A stretch of 63,486 nt of DNA from Massilia glaciei (GCF_003011895.2 NZ_PXWF02000139.1:1-63486); one strand, 5' to 3'. Positions 9,261 through 17,817 are shown, counted from the first letter of the stretch. Notes: generated from the sequence alone by a model not told the origin. Made by a program: numbers and translations.

Positions 9261-9797
9261 ATGGGAAAGACAATGAAACTTGCATCGGGATATGCGATCG
9301 CCTTCCTGCTGCTGGTCGCGGCGGCGCTGACGGCGCTCGGGGGGGGAGCGGACCCGGCCGGGGCGTCGCCGCCACGCGCGCAGGCCGAACCGCCGGCTGC
9401 GGGCGCCAGGGCCGCCGGCGCCGCCACCACCACCACCACCACGGCCGCTGCTGCTGCCGCGGCGGCGCCGTTGGCGCCCAAGCCGGCGGCGGCCGCGTCG
9501 CTGTTCAGCGTCGAGTCCGGCGTCGGCGCCCTGCGCGCGGGCGGCGCCGGCGAGGACGCCGTCTACCGCCTGCGCGCGGCGGCGCTGCCGGCGCGCACGA
9601 TCGCGATGCTCACCGAACGCGAGCAGGCCGAAAGCGCATGGGCGCAACGCCTGTTGGCGTACCGCGCCGCGCGCGCCGCGATCGCCGCGTCCGACACGGC
9701 GCAACTCCGGCGCCTGCGCGAGGCCTCCTTCAGCGCCGCAGAGCAGTCCCTGCTTGACGCGGCCGAACCGGCGGCGCCGCAACTGCTGTCGCACTAG
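9261..9797 (+). CDS. Short lipase-chaperone-like (Lif) protein
   Basis: A 178-residue protein with one N-terminal membrane anchor (about residues 10-30), a long Ala/Pro/Thr-rich linker containing a run of ACC codons, and a C-terminal helical segment of about 85 residues. That end contains LTEREQAESAWAQRLLAY and later FSAAEQSLLDAAE, which resemble the C-terminal helices of lipase-specific foldases (Lif, PF03280). Full-length Lifs are about 340 residues; the first mini-domain and most of the extended helical arm are missing. A strong GGAGGAG site precedes the ATG. It lies 82 nt after the lipase gene and is probably co-transcribed. The Lif link rests on short similarity only. Confidence 0.6.
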   Translation: MGKTMKLASGYAIAFLLLVAAALTALGGGADPAGASPPRAQAEPPAAGARAAGAATTTTTTAAAAAAAAPLAPKPAAAASLFSVESGVGALRAGGAGEDAVYRLRAAALPARTIAMLTEREQAESAWAQRLLAYRAARAAIAASDTAQLRRLREASFSAAEQSLLDAAEPAAPQLLSH

Positions 9798-9914
9798 GAG
9801 CCTGCCGGGGGGGGGCAGGAATATGCCTTTAAATTCAGAAAGTTAGGGCGCCGCTGTTTGGGCGGGAATCGGCTTGCGGGACGGCATCGCCGACCCGCCG
9901 GGCACGGATTCCCC

Positions 9915-9920
9915 TATAAT
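9915..9920 (+). promoter_or_regulatory. Candidate -10 element for lptD operon
   Basis: A perfect TATAAT 53 nt upstream of the lptD ATG. The expected -35 position is GC-rich and does not match TTGACA, so the promoter is plausible but not certain. Confidence 0.4.
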
Positions 9921-9973
9921 GAGGGATTAAAATCAGAAAAATCGCCTGTCATGGTGCTTGGTCCCGTCGTTTC

Positions 9974-12286
9974 ATGAGCTGGTTTCCGGCAGCTCCCCCC
10001 TCGCAGCGCTGGGTTTTTGCCCTGACCGCCATCGCCGCCGCCGTCGCGGGGACGCTGCACGCGCCTGCCGCGCGCGCCCAGGCGCTGGCCCAGCCGGGCC
10101 AGCCGTCCGTCCAGCCGTCCGTCCGGCCGCTGCAGTCGTCCACCCAGCCGTCCGCCCAAGCCGGCGACCCGCGCGCCAGGGTCGACGACCCGGACGCCCC
10201 GATCACCGCGCGCGCCGAAGAAATCACCGGCCGGCCCGACCGCGAGATCGTGCTCGAGCGCGACGTCGAGGTCATCCGCGGCGAAACCCGCCTCTCCGCC
10301 GACACCGCCTGCTACAAGCTGGTCGAGCAGGAGGTCAGCGCCAAGGGCGACGTCAACATGTGGCGCTTCGGCGACCGCTACCAGGGCGACGCGCTGCAGC
10401 TGAACCTCGATTCGGGCAAGGGCTGGGTGTTGCATCCCGAATACAAGATGAAGCTCAACAACGCCCAGGGCCGGGCCAGCCGGATCGACTTCGTCAACCA
10501 GGACGTGGCGGTCGTCACCGACGGCACCTACAGCACCTGCGAGGGGCCCAACCCCGACTGGTACCTCAAATCGGGCACCCTGCGGCTCGACGCCGGGCGC
10601 GACGTCGGCGTGGCCGGCAAGAGCGTGGTCTATTTCAAGGGCGTGCCGATCCTGGGCGCGCCGGCGCTGTCGTTCTCGCTGTCGGGCGCGCGCCGCTCCG
10701 GCTGGCTGCCGCCGAACGTGAGCTTCCGCTCCAAGGGCGCCGGCGAGATCTCGGTGCCGTACTATTTCAACATCGCGCCCAACCGCGACCTGACGCTGTA
10801 CCCGCGCCTGATCCTCGACCGCGGCCTGCAGATGGGCGCCACCGCGCGCTACATCGGCCAGACCGGCGCCGGCAGCTACGCCGGCCAGACCCACGCCGAG
10901 GTGCTGTTCAACGACCGCGAGGCCAACGCCGACCGCTGGCTGATCAACTCGACCCACGCCCAGGCGCTCGCGCCGGGCTGGTCGTACGGCTGGAACATCC
11001 GCGGCGCCTCCGACGACGACTACCCGAGCGATTTTTCGAAGTCGGTCGCCGCCAGCGCCGAGCGCCAGCTGCTGCGCGAGCTGCGCAGCGACTACCAGAA
11101 CCAGTACCTGAGCCTGACGGCGCGGGTCCAGAACTACCAGGTGCTGCAGGACCCGGCCGCCGCGACCGACCCGAGCCTGACGGTGCCGCGCCCGTACGAC
11201 CTGCTGCCGCAGGTGCGCCTGCACGCGCGCAGGTACGACGTCAAGGGCTTCGACTGGGCGCTCGACGCCGAGGCCACCCGCTTCTGGCACCCCGACCTGG
11301 TGCGCGGCGACCGCTTGGTGGTGGCGCCGCAGATCAGCTATCCGTTCGTGCGCCCGGGCTACTTCGTCACGCCCAAGCTGTCGCTGCACGCCAGTTCGTA
11401 CCAGCTCGGCGAGGGCGCGCCGGACGATGCGCGTTCGCTCACGCGCGTGCTGCCGACTTTCTCGATCGACAGCGGCCTGGTGTACGAGCGCGAGACCAAG
11501 CTGTTCGGGCGCGCCGTGACCCAGACGCTCGAGCCGCGCCTGTTCTATGTGCGCACCCCGTACAAGGACCAGAGCGACTTCCCCAATTTCGACACCGCCC
11601 AGGCCGGCTTCAATTTCGCCCAGCTGTTCACCGAGAACCGCTACATCGGCTCGGACCGGATCTCGGACGCCAACCAGCTGACCGCGGCGCTGGTGTCGCG
11701 CTTCATGGAGCCGGGCGGCGCCGAGCGCCTGCGCCTGGCGCTGGGCCAGCGCTTCTATTTCCGCCAGCAGCGCGTGCTGCTCGACCCGACCACGCCGCTG
11801 TCGGAGAGCCGCTCCGACCTGCTGCTGGCCGCGGCCGGGCGCATCGCCGAGGACTGGAGCTTCGACAGCGCAGTACAATACAACGCGAGCGCGCGCAGCA
11901 CGTTCAGCTCGAACTACTCGGTGCAGTGGCAGCCGGGCCCGAAAAAGGTCATCAACGCCGAGTACCGCTACCTGCGCGACAGCTTCCAGAACGCGCTGCT
12001 GTCGTCGCAGTGGCCGTTGTCGGCGCGCTGGTACGGCGTGGCGCGGGTGAGCTACTCGCTGCGCGATAATAAGATCCTCGAGAGCCTGGTCGGGCTCGAG
12101 TACAAGGCCGACTGCTGGGTATTCCGCACGGGCGCGCAGCGCTTCGTGACGACCATCCGCAACACCTCGACCGACGTGTTTTTCCAGCTCGAGCTCAACG
12201 GCCTGTCCAAGCTCGGCTTCGGCAGTCCGCTCGAAGCGTTTTACAAGAGCATCCCGGGCTACCAACGGCTCAACCAGGGCCGTTGA
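9974..12286 (+). CDS. lptD: LPS-assembly outer-membrane protein LptD
   Basis: A 770-residue outer-membrane beta-barrel that, with LptE, inserts lipopolysaccharide into the outer leaflet. A signal peptide ends near APAARAQA. A proline/serine-rich low-complexity stretch follows (about residues 40-65, encoded by CCGTCC repeats), then the periplasmic beta-jellyroll (about 75-200) and the C-terminal barrel. Cysteines fit the N- and C-terminal disulphide pattern: one near residue 107 (DTACYK), one in STCEGPNP and one in KADCWVFRT. LptE is encoded 17 kb away in this window. It is followed almost without gap by surA, whose product folds LptD. Confidence 0.96.
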   Translation: MSWFPAAPPSQRWVFALTAIAAAVAGTLHAPAARAQALAQPGQPSVQPSVRPLQSSTQPSAQAGDPRARVDDPDAPITARAEEITGRPDREIVLERDVEVIRGETRLSADTACYKLVEQEVSAKGDVNMWRFGDRYQGDALQLNLDSGKGWVLHPEYKMKLNNAQGRASRIDFVNQDVAVVTDGTYSTCEGPNPDWYLKSGTLRLDAGRDVGVAGKSVVYFKGVPILGAPALSFSLSGARRSGWLPPNVSFRSKGAGEISVPYYFNIAPNRDLTLYPRLILDRGLQMGATARYIGQTGAGSYAGQTHAEVLFNDREANADRWLINSTHAQALAPGWSYGWNIRGASDDDYPSDFSKSVAASAERQLLRELRSDYQNQYLSLTARVQNYQVLQDPAAATDPSLTVPRPYDLLPQVRLHARRYDVKGFDWALDAEATRFWHPDLVRGDRLVVAPQISYPFVRPGYFVTPKLSLHASSYQLGEGAPDDARSLTRVLPTFSIDSGLVYERETKLFGRAVTQTLEPRLFYVRTPYKDQSDFPNFDTAQAGFNFAQLFTENRYIGSDRISDANQLTAALVSRFMEPGGAERLRLALGQRFYFRQQRVLLDPTTPLSESRSDLLLAAAGRIAEDWSFDSAVQYNASARSTFSSNYSVQWQPGPKKVINAEYRYLRDSFQNALLSSQWPLSARWYGVARVSYSLRDNKILESLVGLEYKADCWVFRTGAQRFVTTIRNTSTDVFFQLELNGLSKLGFGSPLEAFYKSIPGYQRLNQGR

Positions 12287-12351
12287 AAGGCGCGGACACC
12301 AGCAGCACAGGCGATTTTTTCATTCACCCGAACATGAGTGCTTCCCAGATT

Positions 12352-13713
12352 ATGCGTAAAGTCAGTATGCACCAACTCAAACTCGCAGCGGTCCTGCTGT
12401 GCGCCATTTCGGCCGGCAACGCCGCCGCCCAGACCAAGCCAGGCACCGGCGGCTTCCTGCCGCCGGCCTCGTCGTCGGCCAACGTGATCGATTCGATCTA
12501 CGTCGTCGTCAACGACGAGGTCATCACCCGCAACGAGGTCGGCGCCCGCGTGCGCGACATCACCGCGCGCATGAAGGCGCAAAACGCGCCGCTGCCCGAG
12601 GCGGCCGACCTCGAGCGCCAGGTGGTCGAGCGCATGATCGTCGAGCGCGCCCAGATGCAACTGGCCAAGGAGATGGGCGTGCGCGTCGACGACGCCATGC
12701 TCGACCGCGCCATCGGCCGCATCGCCGAACAGCAGAACATGACCGTGCAGGCCATGCGCGACACGATGGAGAAGGAGGGCACCAAGTACGCCGTCTTCCG
12801 CGAGGAGATCCGCGGCGAGATCATGATGCAGCGCCTGCGCGAGCACGAGGTCGACTCCAAGATCCAGGTCTCCGACGCCGAGATCGACACCTTCATGGCC
12901 GCCGAAAAGGCCGCCTCGGCCGACAAGGTCCAGGTCGAGATCGCCCAGATCCTGGTGCGCATCCCCGAAAACTCCTCGCCCGAGCAGATCGCCGCGCGCA
13001 GGGCGCGCGCCGACGAGGTGGTGCGCCAGATCGGCGCCGGCGCCGATTACGCCAAAATGGCCGGCACCTATTCGGACGCCAGCGACGCCCTCCAGGGCGG
13101 CATGATCGGCTGGCGCTCCCCGGAGCTGCTGCCGCCGATCTTCGCCACCGAGCTGCTCAAGCTGGCCCCGGGCCAGATCACGCCGGTGATCAAGACCTCG
13201 GCCGGCTTCTACATCCTCAAACTGACCAACAAGCGCAGCGCCGCCAGCGCCGGGCCCGAAAAGGCGACCGTGCAGCAAAGCCGCGTGCGCCACATCATGG
13301 TCAGGGTCACGCCGGCCATGTCGGCTGCGGACGCCAAGAAAAAGCTGGGCGAACTCAAGGCCCAGATCGACGCCAAGAGCGCCAAGTTCGAAGACCTCGC
13401 GCGCCTGCACTCGAACGATTCCTCGGCCACCAAGGGCGGCGACCTCGGTTGGCTCAGCCCGGGCGACGCGGTGCCCGAGTTCGAGGCGGCCGTGGCCGCG
13501 CTCAAGCCGGGCGAGGTCAGCGGCGTGGTCGAATCCCCGCTTGGCTTCCACCTGATCGAGGTACTCGAGCGCAAGACCGACGACGTCACCGGCGCGCGCG
13601 CGCGCGACGTCGCGCGCAACGCCCTGCGCGAGCGCAAGCTGCAGGAGGCGACCGAGGACTGGGCGCGCCAGGTGCGCGACCGCGCCTACGTCGAGTTCCG
13701 CGAGGAAAGGTAG
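12352..13713 (+). CDS. surA: Periplasmic peptidyl-prolyl isomerase/chaperone SurA
   Basis: A periplasmic chaperone for outer-membrane proteins, LptD among them. From the chosen ATG there is a signal peptide (MRKVSMHQLKLAAVLLC...AAA), the SurA N-domain (about residues 45-165) and two parvulin domains (about 185-290 and 305-405) with the typical GGDLGW and LGFHLIEV motifs. Length is 453 aa against 428 in E. coli. No strong ribosome binding site marks the start; ATGs at 12334 and 12370 are alternatives, and an open frame reaches back to overlap the lptD stop. Confidence 0.94.
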   Translation: MRKVSMHQLKLAAVLLCAISAGNAAAQTKPGTGGFLPPASSSANVIDSIYVVVNDEVITRNEVGARVRDITARMKAQNAPLPEAADLERQVVERMIVERAQMQLAKEMGVRVDDAMLDRAIGRIAEQQNMTVQAMRDTMEKEGTKYAVFREEIRGEIMMQRLREHEVDSKIQVSDAEIDTFMAAEKAASADKVQVEIAQILVRIPENSSPEQIAARRARADEVVRQIGAGADYAKMAGTYSDASDALQGGMIGWRSPELLPPIFATELLKLAPGQITPVIKTSAGFYILKLTNKRSAASAGPEKATVQQSRVRHIMVRVTPAMSAADAKKKLGELKAQIDAKSAKFEDLARLHSNDSSATKGGDLGWLSPGDAVPEFEAAVAALKPGEVSGVVESPLGFHLIEVLERKTDDVTGARARDVARNALRERKLQEATEDWARQVRDRAYVEFREER

Positions 13714-13737
13714 GCGTGCGCCGGCGCCCCTGTGCCC

Positions 13738-14799
13738 ATGACTGACGCGCCGCGCGCCGCCGCGCGCCCGGCGCTGGCCGTGACCACGGGCGAACCGGCC
13801 GGCATCGGCCCCGAGATCGCGCTGCGCGCGGCCTGGGCCCTGCGGGCCGAGGCCAACTGCGTGCTGATCGGCGACGCCGCCTTCCTGGCGCTGACCGCCA
13901 GCCTGGCCGACCCCGCCATCCGGCTGGCCGCGCTGTCGGTCCAGGCGCTGCGCAACGGCGGCCTGCCGCGCTTCGGCCCCGACCGCATCGCCGTGGTCGA
14001 CGTGCCGTTGGCCGCCCACGTGGTGCCGGGCCGGCTCGACCCCGAGAACGGGCGCGCCGTGCTCGCCACGCTCGACCTCGCGCTCGAGGGCGTGGCGGCC
14101 GGCTGGTTCGACGCCATCGTCACCGCGCCGCTGCAAAAGAGCACCATCAACGACGCCGGGGTCGCGTTCTCGGGCCACACCGAATACCTCGCCGAAAAAA
14201 CCGGCACCGCCCAGGTCGTGATGATGCTCGCCGGCGAGCCGGGAGCCGGCCAGCCGCCGCTGCGGGTGGCGCTGGCGAGCACCCACCTGCCGCTCAAGGA
14301 CGTCGCCGCCGCGATCACGGGCGAGCGCCTCGCGGCCATCCTCGACATCATCGCGCACGACCTGCGCACCAAGTTCGGGCTGGCCGCGCCGCGCATCCTG
14401 GTGGCCGGCCTGAACCCGCACGCGGGCGAGAACGGCTACCTGGGGCGCGAGGAGATCGACACCATCGCGCCGGCCATCGCGGCGGCGCGCGCGCGCGGCA
14501 TCGACGCGCGCGGGCCGTACCCGGCCGACACCCTGTTCCAGCCAAAATACCTGGCCGGGGCCGACTGCGTGCTGGCGATGTACCACGACCAGGGGCTGCC
14601 GGTGCTCAAGTACGCCACCTTCGGGCGCGGCGTCAACATCACGCTCGGCCTGCCCCTGATCCGCACCTCGGTCGACCACGGCACCGCGCTCGACCTGGCA
14701 GCCAAAGGGCTAGGCCTGGCCGACTGCGCCAGCATGGAGGAGGCGCTGCGCAGCGCCGCGCGCATGGTCGCCGCCCGGGCCTCAACCATCAAGCATTGA
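13738..14799 (+). CDS. pdxA: 4-hydroxythreonine-4-phosphate dehydrogenase
   Basis: A 353-residue NAD-dependent enzyme of pyridoxal phosphate biosynthesis that oxidises 4-phosphohydroxy-L-threonine. Seen: the N-terminal [12 protein letters not shown], the metal-binding histidines in SGHTEYLA and in [11 protein letters not shown], and the C-terminal [11 protein letters not shown]. It follows surA closely and precedes rsmA, the same order as in E. coli and pseudomonads. A GTG two codons upstream (13732) is an alternative start. Confidence 0.96.
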   Translation: MTDAPRAAARPALAVTTGEPAGIGPEIALRAAWALRAEANCVLIGDAAFLALTASLADPAIRLAALSVQALRNGGLPRFGPDRIAVVDVPLAAHVVPGRLDPENGRAVLATLDLALEGVAAGWFDAIVTAPLQKSTINDAGVAFSGHTEYLAEKTGTAQVVMMLAGEPGAGQPPLRVALASTHLPLKDVAAAITGERLAAILDIIAHDLRTKFGLAAPRILVAGLNPHAGENGYLGREEIDTIAPAIAAARARGIDARGPYPADTLFQPKYLAGADCVLAMYHDQGLPVLKYATFGRGVNITLGLPLIRTSVDHGTALDLAAKGLGLADCASMEEALRSAARMVAARASTIKH

Positions 14800-14820
14800 C
14801 TTTAGATTGACAACAAGAAC

Positions 14821-15600
14821 ATGAAACACGTCGCCCGCAAACGCTTCGGCCAGAACTTCCTGACCGATAAAATGGTCCTCAGCGACATCATCGAGGCGAT
14901 CGCGCCGCGGCCGGGGCAGACGATGGTCGAGGTCGGCCCCGGGCTGGCGGCCATGACGGCGCTGCTGCTCAAGCACCTGCCGCACATGCATGTCGTCGAG
15001 CTCGACCGCGACCTCGTGGTGCGCCTCGAAAAGACCTTCCCGCGCGAGCAGCTCAGCGTGCACTCGGGCGACGCGCTCAAATTCGATTTCGCGGCCATCC
15101 CGGTCCCGGAAGGGCAAAAATTGCGCATTGTCGGCAACCTGCCGTACAACATTTCGACGCCGCTGCTGTTCCATTTCGCCGAATTCGCCCATCTGGTCGA
15201 GGACCAGCATTTCATGCTGCAGAAGGAAGTCGTCGAGCGCATGGTCGCGCCGCCCGGCAGCAAGGTCTACGGGCGCCTGTCGGTGATGCTGCAGTGGCGC
15301 TACCGGATGGACCTGATGTTCATCGTGCCCCCAACCGCGTTCGACCCGCCGCCGCGCGTGGAGTCGGCCATCGTGCGCATGGTGCCGATCGCGGCGCCGC
15401 TGCGCTGCGACGGCCCCACGCTCGAGGCGGTCGTGCTCAAGGCGTTCTCGCAGCGCCGCAAGGTGATCCGCAACTGCCTGGCCGGCATGTTCACCGAGGC
15501 GCAGCTGGTCGAGGCCGGCATCGACCCGACCATGCGCCCAGAAACGGTCGGGCTGGCCCAGTACGTGGCGCTGGCCAACCTGCTCAAGCCGGCCGCTTGA
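14821..15600 (+). CDS. rsmA: 16S rRNA dimethyladenosine transferase
   Basis: A 259-residue methyltransferase (KsgA) that dimethylates A1518 and A1519 of 16S rRNA late in 30S assembly. The start region MKHVARKRFGQNFL, motif I VEVGPGLAAMT (usually EIGPGLGALT) and the catalytic NLPYNIS (motif IV) are visible. The gene lies 21 nt after pdxA and ends the lptD-surA-pdxA-rsmA run. The Ala-Ala-Met variation in motif I is unusual but hydrophobic and probably tolerated. Confidence 0.96.
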   Translation: MKHVARKRFGQNFLTDKMVLSDIIEAIAPRPGQTMVEVGPGLAAMTALLLKHLPHMHVVELDRDLVVRLEKTFPREQLSVHSGDALKFDFAAIPVPEGQKLRIVGNLPYNISTPLLFHFAEFAHLVEDQHFMLQKEVVERMVAPPGSKVYGRLSVMLQWRYRMDLMFIVPPTAFDPPPRVESAIVRMVPIAAPLRCDGPTLEAVVLKAFSQRRKVIRNCLAGMFTEAQLVEAGIDPTMRPETVGLAQYVALANLLKPAA

Positions 15601-15989
15601 ACGGGCCGCCTGAGCGGGCCGCCTGAACGGGCCGCGCCGCGCGCGCCGGCCCGCGTCCTGCCTCCCAAAACCGCCGTCCTGTCGCCCGATCCGCGCCGTT
15701 CGTCGCACACCGGTGGCGCCGCCGCGGGGCCGGCGTTAAAGTCACATCATCGCACCAGGCGAGCGCCCTGGCCGGCCGGCACCGCGCCGGCTGGGGGCGC
15801 TCCCGTGTGCTCTTTTGTGCGCGCTCTTGCGTGCGATTTTCTCTCCTTCGTTTCGCCTTCGTTCCGCCTTCGTTTTGCCTTCTTTTTGACACCCTTGCCG
15901 GCGTCGTTCCCGCCCGGCCCCAGGCAACCCTTCCATTCGGGTTTTCCACCCCATCGCAACGGCGCCCTTACGTACGGGGCCGGTGCCGC
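15601..15989. other. Intergenic region after rsmA, short tandem repeat
   Basis: Immediately after the rsmA stop a 15-bp word close to GCGGGCCGCCTGAAC is repeated about three times (15600-15637). The rest is GC-rich spacer with no convincing gene. Long frames on the minus strand through here run antisense to the peptide array downstream and look like shadows. Confidence 0.5.
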
Positions 15990-16126
15990 TGGTGTCTGAA
16001 AAATCGTCGTCTGTCCCGCGTTTTGCGCATTCCGTCGCAGCGCGCTGGCATGTGCCGGGTGCGATCGCTAAAGTACAACCATCGACAAGCCAACCCGGCA
16101 AGCGAAACCAAATAAAGGAAACCATC
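15990..16126 (+). promoter_or_regulatory. Repeated leader, copy 1, of the small-peptide array
   Basis: This block shares long words with two further blocks ahead of the next two peptide genes: TCTGTCCCGCG, GTCGCAGCGCGCTGG, and CTAAAGTACAACC (16068-16080) followed by ATCGACAAGCC and AAATAAAGGAA. The distance from CTAAAGT to the start codon is 58-59 nt in all three. CTAAAGT resembles a stationary-phase (sigma-38 type) -10 element; this is inference. The AAAGGAAA just before the ATG is the ribosome binding site. Confidence 0.6.
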
Positions 16127-16333
16127 ATGAACGCCCTCAAACACATGGAAGCAATCTTCTTGGCAGCAGTGGTCCTGGCAATGGGCGCGGTCGCAAGCGA
16201 CGCCGGCGCAGCGACGGCCGCAGCACGCAGCGCCAACAACAGCCAGGTGTCGGTCGCCGGCGAAAGCAAGATGGCGGTCGTGACGATCACCGCAAAGCGT
16301 CTTTCCGTCGCCGCCAAGGCGCAGGCCCGATAA
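16127..16333 (+). CDS. Small exported peptide, array member 1
   Basis: A 68-residue peptide of unknown function. Its first 16 residues, MNALKHMEAIFLAAVV, are identical in members 2 and 3. This is a hydrophobic signal-type segment with likely processing after the Ala-rich stretch. The mature part is about 40 residues and ends in VSVAGESKMAVVTITAKR, a motif shared with the other two. An AAAGGAAA ribosome binding site lies 6 nt upstream. The start codon, Shine-Dalgarno and N-terminus are the most conserved parts of the unit, which argues for real translation. No family recognised. Confidence 0.75.
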   Translation: MNALKHMEAIFLAAVVLAMGAVASDAGAATAAARSANNSQVSVAGESKMAVVTITAKRLSVAAKAQAR

Positions 16334-16350
16334 TGCCAACGGAGCACCCC

Positions 16351-16452
16351 ATGAAAGCACGCGAACGCGCGTGCCCGCGGCGACCCAGGGTCCGCCGCGG
16401 GCAAGCCAGCCAAGGCGCGCCCCAGTATCGTTTTCAGTCGAACCTGTCTTAG
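16351..16452 (+). other. Conserved hairpin or Arg-rich mini-ORF, copy 1
   Basis: Starting 17 nt after peptide gene 1 there is a 33-codon frame with a GGAG site upstream, giving a very basic peptide (MKARERACPRRPRVRRGQAS then a short tail). The same DNA forms a strong hairpin: stem TGCCCGCGGCG (16372-16382), 10-nt loop, CGCCGCGGGCA (16393-16403). Copy 2 after peptide gene 2 keeps stem length, loop length and one compensatory base-pair change, so an RNA structure is at least as likely as a peptide. Confidence 0.5.
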
Positions 16453-16746
16453 TCAAGCCGCTGCACCACCTGCCGTTTCCCGTCCCCGCCTTTTAGCTTC
16501 CATCCTTGTTCTGCCCCGCGCATTGATTGCGCAGTCGCCTCGCCGCGCCCTTGATGCGCGCGGGTTGAATTTGAGGCGCGGCTTATTCCATATGGACCAC
16601 TTTCGTTCGATCTGAAAAAAGATCGTGGTCTGCGTCGCTTGTTCCACTCCCGTCCGTCGGTCATCCATCCGCGTACCATTGCGCGTGCTCATCGATCTCA
16701 CAGCTCGCCAGGTACATGGTGCGCGTGTCGGCAGTCTGAACGGTGA
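16453..16746. other. Spacer with partial extra leader copy
   Basis: Between array units 1 and 2. At 16582-16640 the words CTTATTCCATATGG and GATCGTGGTCTG recur in the same order as in the full leaders of units 2 and 3, but the rest of the leader and any peptide gene are absent. This looks like the remnant of a further unit. Confidence 0.5.
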
Positions 16747-16907
16747 CTTATTCCATATGGCCTTCTTCCGTTCGCTCTCGAAAAATCGTGGTCTGTCCCG
16801 CGTTTTTCGCAGTCTGTCGCAGCGCGCTGGCCCGGTGCCGCACCAAGGACTAAAGTACAACCATCGACAAGCCATCCTGGCAAGCGAAACTAAATAAAGG
16901 AACCATC
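16747..16907 (+). promoter_or_regulatory. Repeated leader, copy 2
   Basis: Contains CTTATTCCATATGG, TCTGTCCCGCG, GTCGCAGCGCGCTGG, CTAAAGTACAACC (16850-16862) and AAATAAAGGAA, the same words in the same order as copies 1 and 3. Conservation over about 160 bp of non-coding DNA indicates either recent duplication or shared control, probably both. Confidence 0.6.
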
Positions 16908-17120
16908 ATGAACGCCCTCAAACACATGGAAGCAATCTTCTTGGCAGCAGTTGTGGTGATCGGCATGAGCGCCATCGCCAGCGACGTCATCGCATCGGCA
17001 CCAGCGGCCAAAAATGCCAACGGCGCCAACAGCAGCATGGTGTCAGTCGCCGGCGACGGCAAGATGGCGGTCGTGACGATCAGCGCCAAACGCCCGGTGG
17101 CCGTTGCCAAAGCCGGTTGA
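16908..17120 (+). CDS. Small exported peptide, array member 2
   Basis: A 70-residue paralogue of the preceding and following peptides. It has the identical N-terminal MNALKHMEAIFLAAVV, then VIGMSAIASD, a variable Ala/Asn-rich middle, and the C-terminal SMVSVAGDGKMAVVTISAKR. The pattern is constant signal peptide, variable linker, constant C-terminal motif. It is preceded by AAAGGAA at the usual distance and followed 18 nt later by the second hairpin/mini-ORF. Function unknown; secreted or inner-membrane location is inferred from the signal-type segment. Confidence 0.75.
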   Translation: MNALKHMEAIFLAAVVVIGMSAIASDVIASAPAAKNANGANSSMVSVAGDGKMAVVTISAKRPVAVAKAG

Positions 17121-17138
17121 TCGCCGCGGGAGCATCAC

Positions 17139-17201
17139 ATGAACGTTCGCAAACGCGCTTGCCGAAGGCGACCACAGGTCCGCCGACGGCAAGCCAGCTA
17201 G
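17139..17201 (+). other. Conserved hairpin or Arg-rich mini-ORF, copy 2
   Basis: A 20-codon frame (MNVRKRACRRRPQVRRRQAS) with a GGGAG site upstream, lying 18 nt after peptide gene 2. The hairpin arms TGCCGAAGGCG (17160-17170) and CGCCGACGGCA (17181-17191) match copy 1 in size and position. The fifth pair is G-C here and C-G in copy 1. There is no U-tract, so it is not a standard terminator. Confidence 0.5.
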
Positions 17202-17544
17202 GGCGCGCAACAACACCTTCGCCCGAACCGCACCAAATCCAGTCTCAATCGATCCGCGCCGTACCCTCCGCTGTTTCCGATCCCCTTCCGCAGCAAACCT
17301 CCACCTTCGCATCGCGCGCGCTTCTTTTCCGCGCCGCCGCCCACGCATATCTCCGCTCCGCTTTGTTCTTCTTCGAGCAAAGCCATATTCCATATGGCTC
17401 GCTTCCGTTCATGCTTGAATATGCGTGGTCTGTCCCGCGATTCGCGCATTCTGTCGCAGTGCGCTGGAACCTGGTGGTGTGGAGGGCTAAAGTAGCACCA
17501 TCGACAAGCCACCCCGGCCAGCGAAACCAAATAAAGGAAACATC
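17202..17544 (+). promoter_or_regulatory. Spacer and repeated leader, copy 3
   Basis: The first ~180 bp hold nothing recognisable. From 17387 the leader recurs: TATTCCATATGG, GTGGTCTGTCCCGCG, GTCGCAGTGCGCTGG, CTAAAGTAGCACC (17487-17499) and AAATAAAGGAA before the ATG at 17545. Confidence 0.6.
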
Positions 17545-17799
17545 ATGAACGCCCTCAAACACATGGAAGCGATCTTCTTGGCAGCGGTTGTCGTGATCGG
17601 CCTGAGCGCCATCGCCAGCGACGCCGTCGCAGCCGCCCCGGCCGCCAAGGGCGCCGTCAGCGCCTTCAACGCCGCCAGCGCCGCGAGCAATCCCAGCAAC
17701 GCGAGCAGCAACATGGTTTCGGTCGCCGGCGAAGCCAAAATCGCTGTCGTCAGAATCACCGCCAAGCGTCCCGCCGCAATCAAGATCGCAAGCCGCTGA
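17545..17799 (+). CDS. Small exported peptide, array member 3
   Basis: An 84-residue paralogue, the longest of the set because the Ala/Ser/Asn-rich middle is expanded. It shares the N-terminal MNALKHMEAIFLAAVV and the C-terminal NMVSVAGEAKIAVVRITAKR. Instead of the hairpin/mini-ORF, its second cistron position is occupied by array member 4, 18 nt downstream. Function unknown. Confidence 0.75.
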   Translation: MNALKHMEAIFLAAVVVIGLSAIASDAVAAAPAAKGAVSAFNAASAASNPSNASSNMVSVAGEAKIAVVRITAKRPAAIKIASR

Positions 17800-17817
17800 T
17801 CCCGCCAGGAGCCCGGC

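Noticed and set aside
9914-12265. A 783-codon frame antisense to lptD
   Set aside because: Same type of antisense shadow; lptD on the plus strand is complete and unambiguous.
12259-14679. An 806-codon frame antisense to surA and pdxA
   Set aside because: Spans two well-identified genes; composition is typical of an antisense shadow.
15742-16413. A 223-codon minus-strand frame through the first array unit
   Set aside because: Similar frames occur antisense to each array unit only because the units are duplicated. The plus-strand genes have ribosome binding sites and signal peptides; these do not.
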